Below are positions 1 to 4,687 of a DNA stretch of 6,327 nucleotides, one piece after another. The notes under the pieces were generated by a model. It was given only the letters and a program-made list of their open reading frames with translations. It was not told the DNA's origin and did no database searches. How positions within the stretch are numbered: the stretch's first letter is position 1; each line of letters opens with the position of its first letter. Position numbers and translations under genes: made by a program. This stretch comes from Candidatus Woesearchaeota archaeon. GTDB lineage: Archaea; Nanobdellota; Nanobdellia; Woesearchaeales; UBA11576. The stretch spans positions 1 through 6,327 of the forward strand of contig JALWQS010000071.1 of NCBI GenBank assembly GCA_027083015.1, read 5' to 3'.

Positions 1-136
1 AAATAATAAAGAGATAAAAAAATTACTAAAAAAAGAAACAAGAGATAAACCGACCAGAATAATCTGGAAAGCGCTTATAAAAGAACCCAGAATACTGCTT
101 CTGATAAAGGCGATATTCAGAGCAAAATCTTTATAA
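1..136 (+). CDS. 3' end of an unidentified upstream gene (partial)
   Basis: The frame beginning at base 2 is open for 44 codons and ends in TAA at 134-136. The peptide is strongly basic and ends in a helical, amphipathic stretch (KPTRIIWKALIKEPRILLLI, then KAIFRAKSL). Its codon style (ata, aga, aaa, ctg) matches the genes that follow. Basic amphipathic ends like this are common on archaeal GT2-type glycosyltransferases, which would suit the neighbouring glycosylation genes, but no diagnostic motif lies inside the window and the family cannot be named. It lies on the same strand as aglB, with 97 bases between its stop and the aglB start. It could instead be a chance open frame; the open length and composition make a real gene end more likely than not. 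Confidence 0.5.
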   Translation, partial: NNKEIKKLLKKETRDKPTRIIWKALIKEPRILLLIKAIFRAKSL

Positions 137-137
137 A
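126..137 (+). promoter_or_regulatory. Candidate archaeal BRE/TATA promoter for the aglB operon
   Basis: The sequence AAATCTTTATAAA contains TTTATAAA at 130-137, a good match to the archaeal TATA box, preceded by an A-rich, BRE-like stretch (GCAAAAT). A start site about 25 bases downstream would fall near 156-163 and give a leader of roughly 70-80 bases before the aglB ATG. The box overlaps the TAA stop of the upstream gene (134-136). A weaker alternative, CATATATC near 194-201, would give an almost leaderless transcript. No transcription data are available, and in A/T-rich DNA such boxes also arise by chance. Confidence 0.4.
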
Positions 138-220
138 CAGACAGCCTTTGCGTGAAACACAAGAAATAGGCGAGAATACAAAACATAACAAGTCATATAT
201 CATATTCAAAAATAATCATG

Positions 221-229
221 AAAGGGGAT
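221..229 (+). promoter_or_regulatory. Ribosome binding site of aglB
   Basis: AAAGGGGAT lies four bases before the ATG at 234. GGGGAT matches the archaeal anti-Shine-Dalgarno complement GGTGAT with one mismatch. This supports ATG 234 over the out-of-frame ATG at 218. Confidence 0.5.
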
Positions 230-233
230 TTTA

Positions 234-3200
234 ATGACAGAACATCATAAAAAAGAACAAGATGACGAAATCATATTTGATCTCAAAAAAGTCAAATCAT
301 GGTTCTCAAAAAAAGACAAAGAAAAAAAACTAGAGAAGAAAAACAGCGAAGAAGGCATAGAACTAGACTGGAACGCAACAAAAAAATTCTTCAAAAAATA
401 CGGAACAATATTCCTAATACTTATACCAATAATAATCACCATATATCTAAGGGTCCAACCCATGTACCTGCCAGCAACAGACGACTGGGCAGCAAATTCT
501 GTAAACAGTTATTTCAAAAGCCAGATAACAGCACAAGTAAACCAACAATACCCGAACCTGCCGGACGCAAACAAAGCAAAACTGGTAGAGAATGAGTTTG
601 AAAAGTTCAAACAACAAAACAAAGAGATGATAGACCAACAGATAAAACTAACATCACAACAGTTCAAAGAAAGGATGATGTACGAGTCAGGAAAATCAAA
701 ATATGTCTATCTGGGAGATATCGACTCATACTATTGGTTAAGAGATGCGAGAAAGATCATCGAGACAGGTCATAATTGTGATGAGATAGACGAAAAGAAA
801 AAATTATGCTACGGAGATACCTATACCCACGCCCCACTAAAGAGTGCAGTGCCTTTAGGTAAAGAACAAACAAACGCTTATGTCTACTCAATAATATATA
901 TGTACAAATTCCTGAAACTATTCAACCCAGACATAACAATCATGCAAGCTTCATTCTACGTTCCGATAACCTATGCAGTAATATCAGCGATAATAGCATT
1001 CCTTATAGGAGCAGCAATAGCAGGAAACATAGGAGGATTAGTAGCATCAATATTAGTCTCTACGAATCCCATAGCATTATCAAGAACCATGGGTTCAGAT
1101 AACGATCCTCAAAACATATTATACCCGCTATTGATCGTGCTATTCTTTATCTATACCTTTGAATCAAAAGAACTCAAAAAATCATTGATCTTTGGCACAC
1201 TAGCAGGACTATCAACAGCACTATATGCATGGGCGTGGCAAGGCTGGTGGTTCATATTCGATTTTCTAATAGGAACAATAGCAATATACGGCGCAGTACT
1301 CATAACAAAAGAGATAAGACAAAAAAAGAGATTGAAAAACATATTTAGAACAACAGAAGTAAAACAACTTCTGATGAATGCAGGAATATATGCAGCATTA
1401 ACAACAGTTCTTGTCTCAATAATAATAAACTCCAAAGAGATTCTAAAAGTCATCACAGGACCATTATGGTTCACACAATCAAAAGAAGCAGCTTTAGGAA
1501 CCTACTGGCCAAACGTGCTTGTCACAGTAGCAGAGTTCAATCCAGCAACACTAAACCAAATAATGGGTCAGATGGGGGGAAAGGTATTCTTCTTCCTAGG
1601 ACTTATGGGATTGGTATTCGTGATGATAAAAGGAAAGAAGATAATAAAAGAACAAAAATACCTTCTTGCATTCTCAGCACTAGTCTACCTTTTCCTAGCA
1701 TCAAAATACGGAACAACCTTACAACCAATGACATTTATGGTATTATTAGGCACACCTATCGCCGCAGGATTAATATTGTTCATCCTAAGACCAGAACTAA
1801 AGACAGATATGAAACTAGCCATACTGCTAGCAATATGGTTTGCAGCGACAACATACGCAGCATTAAAAGGCGTAAGGTTCACACTACTTATGGTAAGCAC
1901 TTTCGGAATAGCATTTGCCATAACAATAAATGCTCTATACAAAATAATAAGCAGATGGATGAATTCTGAACTAAAGATAAGCGAAAGTCTATCAAAAGGC
2001 ATACTGATCATATTAATAGCTCTTCTGATGATAGCTCCTGTCAAAGCAGGATATTCAGTTGCTAAGAACTTCATACCAAGCGTAAACGATGCATGGTACG
2101 GGGCATTAACAAATATCAAAGATAATTCGCAACCAGACGCAATAATAAACTCCTGGTGGGACTTCGGACACTGGTTCAAATACCTAGCAGACAGAAGAGT
2201 AACACTGGACGGATCCAGCCAATCAGGACCACCACTATACTGGTTAGGGAAGATACTGACAACAGACGATGAAAGACAGGCAGTAGGAATATTAAGAATG
2301 CTGGACTGCGGTAGCAACAACGCTTTTGATGAACTGAACAAGATAGTGAAAGACACTGCAAAATCAGTAAAGATCCTGAACAAGATAGTGACACAAGATA
2401 AAACTGAAGCAGAAAAAACACTATCAAGGATAGGACTAAACAAAAAACAGATAACTGATGTGATACAATATACGCACTGCAAACCACCAGAAGACTTCTT
2501 CATAACAAGCGCAGACATGATAGGAAAAGCAGGAGTGTGGGGACACTTTGGAAACTGGAACTTCACAAGAGCAGAAATGTATGAAAAAGTAAAAGGAAAA
2601 AGTCTGGAAGAAGGCAAAAAGATACTGATGGGAGAAAAGTTCGGACTTAAAGAACAAGAAGCAGAATCAACATACTTCGACATACAAAGCCAGGATGGAA
2701 ACCAATGGATAACACCATGGCCAGGTTATCTCACAGGAGTAAAACCATGCAAATCAGAAGACAATAAAGAAGTGCTCATATGCCCGCAGAACGCAGGAGG
2801 ACAACAGCTAAACTTCGCAGTAAACCTGACAACAATGGACGTGACCATACCAGGAACAAGACAAGAAGTAAAACCCACATCCATAGTCTATCCGACAAAG
2901 AACGGAACAGCAGAGAAAAAGTTCCAAGGAAACGTCATAGGAGCATCATTGATACTGATACCCACAGCCACAGGATTCAAATCAATACTGGCACACCCAT
3001 TGGTCGCCAACAGCATGTTCACAAGACTCTTCTTTATGGAAGGAAACGGACTGAGATACTTTGATAAGTTCGATGATAGACAAGGACTGACAGGCGGAAG
3101 AATAATCGTGTGGAAAGTAGACTGGGAAGGAAAAGATGCCAACAGTCTTCTTAAAGAGACCAACACTACAGAGGATAAGAACGATCCAGAGATAAAATCA

Positions 3201-3359
3201 GCAGAAAAGGACATACAGAATAGTATAGAAGGAATGGATGAACTAAATAACATAAGTGAGGACGTTGACGGAGATATCGTCGAAAAAAACATACTTAATG
3301 AACAGAAAACCAATCAAAATAATGGCACCGAAAGCCTCAATAATAATACCGGCCTATAA
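234..3359 (+). CDS. aglB: Archaeal oligosaccharyltransferase AglB (STT3 family)
   Basis: The 1041-residue catalytic subunit of archaeal N-glycosylation moves a lipid-linked glycan onto Asn of N-X-S/T sequons on the outer face of the membrane. A Lys/Glu-rich cytoplasmic N-terminus (1-55) leads into about 13 predicted membrane segments between 55 and 606, then a large external domain (607-1041). Hallmarks are visible: first acidic motif GDIDSYYWLR (D162, D164), second acidic motif SDNDP (D289, D291), a TIXE-type loop TVAE (431-434), R548 in the RF motif region, and WWDFGHW (641-647), a WWDYG variant that recognises the sequon. DMIGKAGVWGHFGNW (761-775) probably corresponds to the DK/MI region; that assignment is tentative. 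Unusual parts are a charged helical insertion (about 80-160) before the first acidic motif, six cysteines in three near pairs, and an acidic, sequon-rich tail (965-1041). ATG 234 has a plausible ribosome site. No frameshift is seen. Confidence 0.96.
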   Translation: MTEHHKKEQDDEIIFDLKKVKSWFSKKDKEKKLEKKNSEEGIELDWNATKKFFKKYGTIFLILIPIIITIYLRVQPMYLPATDDWAANSVNSYFKSQITAQVNQQYPNLPDANKAKLVENEFEKFKQQNKEMIDQQIKLTSQQFKERMMYESGKSKYVYLGDIDSYYWLRDARKIIETGHNCDEIDEKKKLCYGDTYTHAPLKSAVPLGKEQTNAYVYSIIYMYKFLKLFNPDITIMQASFYVPITYAVISAIIAFLIGAAIAGNIGGLVASILVSTNPIALSRTMGSDNDPQNILYPLLIVLFFIYTFESKELKKSLIFGTLAGLSTALYAWAWQGWWFIFDFLIGTIAIYGAVLITKEIRQKKRLKNIFRTTEVKQLLMNAGIYAALTTVLVSIIINSKEILKVITGPLWFTQSKEAALGTYWPNVLVTVAEFNPATLNQIMGQMGGKVFFFLGLMGLVFVMIKGKKIIKEQKYLLAFSALVYLFLASKYGTTLQPMTFMVLLGTPIAAGLILFILRPELKTDMKLAILLAIWFAATTYAALKGVRFTLLMVSTFGIAFAITINALYKIISRWMNSELKISESLSKGILIILIALLMIAPVKAGYSVAKNFIPSVNDAWYGALTNIKDNSQPDAIINSWWDFGHWFKYLADRRVTLDGSSQSGPPLYWLGKILTTDDERQAVGILRMLDCGSNNAFDELNKIVKDTAKSVKILNKIVTQDKTEAEKTLSRIGLNKKQITDVIQYTHCKPPEDFFITSADMIGKAGVWGHFGNWNFTRAEMYEKVKGKSLEEGKKILMGEKFGLKEQEAESTYFDIQSQDGNQWITPWPGYLTGVKPCKSEDNKEVLICPQNAGGQQLNFAVNLTTMDVTIPGTRQEVKPTSIVYPTKNGTAEKKFQGNVIGASLILIPTATGFKSILAHPLVANSMFTRLFFMEGNGLRYFDKFDDRQGLTGGRIIVWKVDWEGKDANSLLKETNTTEDKNDPEIKSAEKDIQNSIEGMDELNNISEDVDGDIVEKNILNEQKTNQNNGTESLNNNTGL

Positions 3360-3984
3360 TGAAGAAAAACATATAGGCCAGGTCATCAGAAAAACAAGAC
3401 GATTCTGCAAGAATATAATAGTGGTAGATGACGGTTCAAAAGATAGGACATACGAAAAAGCGAAAAAAGAAAATGTTACAGTGCTGAAACACACAATCAA
3501 CCTGGGAAAAGGGGCAGCACTAAAGACCGGAAGCGAGTATGCAATAAGAAAGGAATATGATATTCTGGTATTCATGGATTCTGACGGACAACACATGCCA
3601 GAAGACATACCACGATTCCTAAAAGCACTGAAAGGAAATGACATAATATTCGGGTCCAGAGAACTGAACAAGAACATGCCAGGAATACTAAAGTTCGGAA
3701 ACTGGTTCATAAATAAGATAAACAAGATACTATTCGGTATAACAATAGGAGACACACAATCAGGATTCAGAGCCATGACAGCAAAAGCATACAAGAAGAT
3801 AAGATGGCAATCAACAGGTTATAGCGTAGAATCAGAAATGATAGCAAACGTCGGAAAGAAAAAATTAAAATACAAAGAAATAAAGATAAAGACAATATAT
3901 TCAGACAAGTATAAAGGAACAACCATCATAGACGGCATCAGGATTGTCCTGAACATGATATGGTGGAAAATTACAAGGTGGTAA
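3322..3984 (+). CDS. GT2 glycosyltransferase, dolichol-phosphate sugar synthase-like
   Basis: A 220-residue GT-A fold enzyme that likely transfers one sugar from a nucleotide sugar to a polyprenyl (dolichyl) phosphate at the cytoplasmic membrane face. Motifs, numbered from ATG 3322: PAYNEE (10-15) and VVDDGSKD (34-41) for nucleotide binding, LGKGAALKTG (61-70), metal-binding DSDGQ (86-90), GSR (111-113), and DTQSGFRA (144-151) followed by ESEM (170-173), as in DPM1-type enzymes. There is no C-terminal membrane helix, only a Trp-rich amphipathic end, so it probably needs a membrane partner; the DUF2304 gene starts two bases after its stop. ATG 3322 puts the first strand right after the start, as is usual. 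ATG 3298 (eight residues longer) and GTG 3256 are in frame, and none of the three has a good ribosome site, which suggests translation coupled to aglB. The sugar is unknown; polyprenyl-phosphate glucose or mannose synthase are equally possible. Confidence 0.92.
   Translation: MAPKASIIIPAYNEEKHIGQVIRKTRRFCKNIIVVDDGSKDRTYEKAKKENVTVLKHTINLGKGAALKTGSEYAIRKEYDILVFMDSDGQHMPEDIPRFLKALKGNDIIFGSRELNKNMPGILKFGNWFINKINKILFGITIGDTQSGFRAMTAKAYKKIRWQSTGYSVESEMIANVGKKKLKYKEIKIKTIYSDKYKGTTIIDGIRIVLNMIWWKITRW
3976..3982 (+). promoter_or_regulatory. Ribosome binding site of the DUF2304 gene
   Basis: AGGTGGT ends three bases before ATG 3986. AGGTG is a direct match to the archaeal Shine-Dalgarno consensus GGAGGTGA. 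It lies inside the last codons and stop of the GT2 gene, so the two genes are probably translated from one message. Confidence 0.6.
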
Positions 3985-3985
3985 A

Positions 3986-4354
3986 ATGATATTCGGCATC
4001 CAGATTATAGGAGTATTATTCTCAGTCATAATGATATACTTCACGTTCCTATTCTACAAAAGAGCAAACTATGAAAAAACAGGACTAGTATTCTGGTTTC
4101 TAGTATGGACTGGATTTGCAATCCTGATCATGTTCCCTCAGATCGCGTACGGAATAATGGGCGTATTAGCGATAGAAAGAACAGCAGACTTCATGTACGC
4201 AAGCGGAATGCTGGTATTCTCTGTCATACTATTTTACCTATTTAACATAACAAAACAAACGCAGAAGAAAGTAGAGATGCTAGTAAGAAAAACAGCAATA
4301 AGAGACGCATTGACAGAAGAGAAAGAAAAGAAAAGAAAAAAGAGGAAAAAATGA
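3986..4354 (+). CDS. DUF2304 family membrane protein
   Basis: A 122-residue protein with three predicted membrane helices (about 3-23, 33-51, 70-88) and a cytoplasmic tail (89-122) that is very rich in Lys, Arg and Glu. The loop before helix 3 carries ERTADFMY (64-71), which fits the R-x-x-D-F-x-x-Y pattern I associate with DUF2304. This family often lies beside GT2 polyprenyl-phosphate glycosyltransferases in archaea and bacteria, as here. Its biochemical role is not established; a membrane anchor or partner for the soluble GT2, or a lipid-linked sugar translocation role, are inferences. The start follows a good ribosome site (AGGTG) and sits two bases after the GT2 stop. The gene ends in an ATGA overlap with the next gene. 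Its last 37 bases before the stop are purine-only and include a zero-frame A AAA AAG heptamer (4336-4342), so the extreme C-terminus could vary by ribosomal slippage. Confidence 0.85.
   Translation: MIFGIQIIGVLFSVIMIYFTFLFYKRANYEKTGLVFWFLVWTGFAILIMFPQIAYGIMGVLAIERTADFMYASGMLVFSVILFYLFNITKQTQKKVEMLVRKTAIRDALTEEKEKKRKKRKK
4315..4351 (+). repeat. 37-base homopurine tract across a gene junction
   Basis: Every base from 4315 to 4351 is A or G. The tract encodes the Glu/Lys/Arg tail of the DUF2304 protein and contains the next gene's ribosome site (GAGG) and a slippery-type heptamer. It ends at the A of the next gene's ATG. It may simply reflect Lys/Glu/Arg coding in an A-rich strand. Confidence 0.9.
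4342..4345 (+). promoter_or_regulatory. Ribosome binding site of the small two-helix membrane protein
   Basis: GAGG lies five bases before ATG 4351, within the last codons of the DUF2304 gene. Together with the ATGA overlap, it supports independent or coupled initiation at 4351. Confidence 0.6.
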
Positions 4355-4686
4355 AAGAAAAAGCGCTAAAAAGCTTTTTTGGGATAAGAAGATTTCTAGT
4401 GTACAGCAAGGTATGGGCACAAAGAACCATGTCCTGGATGTCAATAATAAATTCAGGAATGATACTATTCCTTGTCCTGGCAAAACTACAGGATTACGGG
4501 ATAAAAATAGCAATAACACGCTGGTTCATGCCAATATTCATACTCATAATAGTTCTTATGGTATTAGCAGGATATATCGAAGACAAAGCAGGATTCCACA
4601 GAGAAGAACTGAAAGAAATAACTAAGAGAAACCCGGTATATAAAGAGATCATAGAAAGATTGGAGAGGATAGAAAAGAAGAGATGA
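4351..4686 (+). CDS. Small two-helix membrane protein of unknown function
   Basis: A 111-residue protein I cannot assign to a named family. A basic N-terminus (1-27, with RR at 13-14 and several Trp/Arg) precedes two predicted membrane helices (about 28-46 and 58-74). Between them is a short loop, KLQDYGIKIAITR. The C-terminus (75-111) is a charged helix beginning YIEDKAGFHREE and containing KRNPVYKEI, consistent with a cytoplasmic coiled or amphipathic segment. The hairpin topology suggests both ends lie on the same, probably cytoplasmic, side. The gene is the last of the + strand run and shares ATGA with the DUF2304 stop, so it is almost certainly co-translated with it; the GT2 and DUF2304 genes make an accessory role in the same membrane complex plausible. 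It is real rather than random: it has a ribosome site, hydrophobic patterning and the operon's codon style. Function is not inferred from sequence. Confidence 0.8.
   Translation: MKEKALKSFFGIRRFLVYSKVWAQRTMSWMSIINSGMILFLVLAKLQDYGIKIAITRWFMPIFILIIVLMVLAGYIEDKAGFHREELKEITKRNPVYKEIIERLERIEKKR
4358..4380 (+). other. Inverted repeat followed by T6 in the first codons of the small membrane gene
   Basis: AAAAAGC (4358-4364) can pair with GCTTTTT (4373-4379) around an 8-base loop, and a run of six T ends at 4380. An alternative pairing is the perfect palindrome AAAAAGCTTTTT (4368-4379). The T run is the longest on the + strand within this operon and resembles an intrinsic termination or attenuation element. 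The stem is mostly A-U, so stability is doubtful. Confidence 0.3.
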
Positions 4687-4687
4687 A

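Noticed and set aside
218..250. Short ATG-initiated frame (10 codons) overlapping the aglB start.
   Set aside because: It has no ribosome site of its own and contains that of aglB. A regulatory upstream frame is possible, but nothing beyond its presence supports it.
1466..1969. A 167-codon + strand open frame within aglB.
   Set aside because: It is out of frame with well-conserved AglB membrane helices. Its product is Arg/Asn/Thr-rich with no domain pattern, typical of a shifted reading of an A-rich gene.
1685..2683. A 332-codon open frame on the minus strand inside aglB.
   Set aside because: It lies wholly antisense to the AglB region that carries WWDFG and DMIGK. Its Ser/Leu/Phe-rich translation has no motif or ribosome site and is what A-rich, stop-poor antisense sequence produces.
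3284..3290. Zero-frame A AAA AAC heptamer near the end of aglB as a frameshift site.
   Set aside because: A -1 slip would reach a stop after two codons, and the downstream GT2 gene is in the +1 frame, so no fusion results. It shows that such heptamers occur by chance in this A-rich sequence.
3256..3321. Upstream GTG (3256) or ATG (3298) as the GT2 start.
   Set aside because: They only add residues that overlap the AglB tail, and neither has a ribosome site. GT2 proteins usually begin just before the first strand, as from 3322. ATG 3298 is not excluded.
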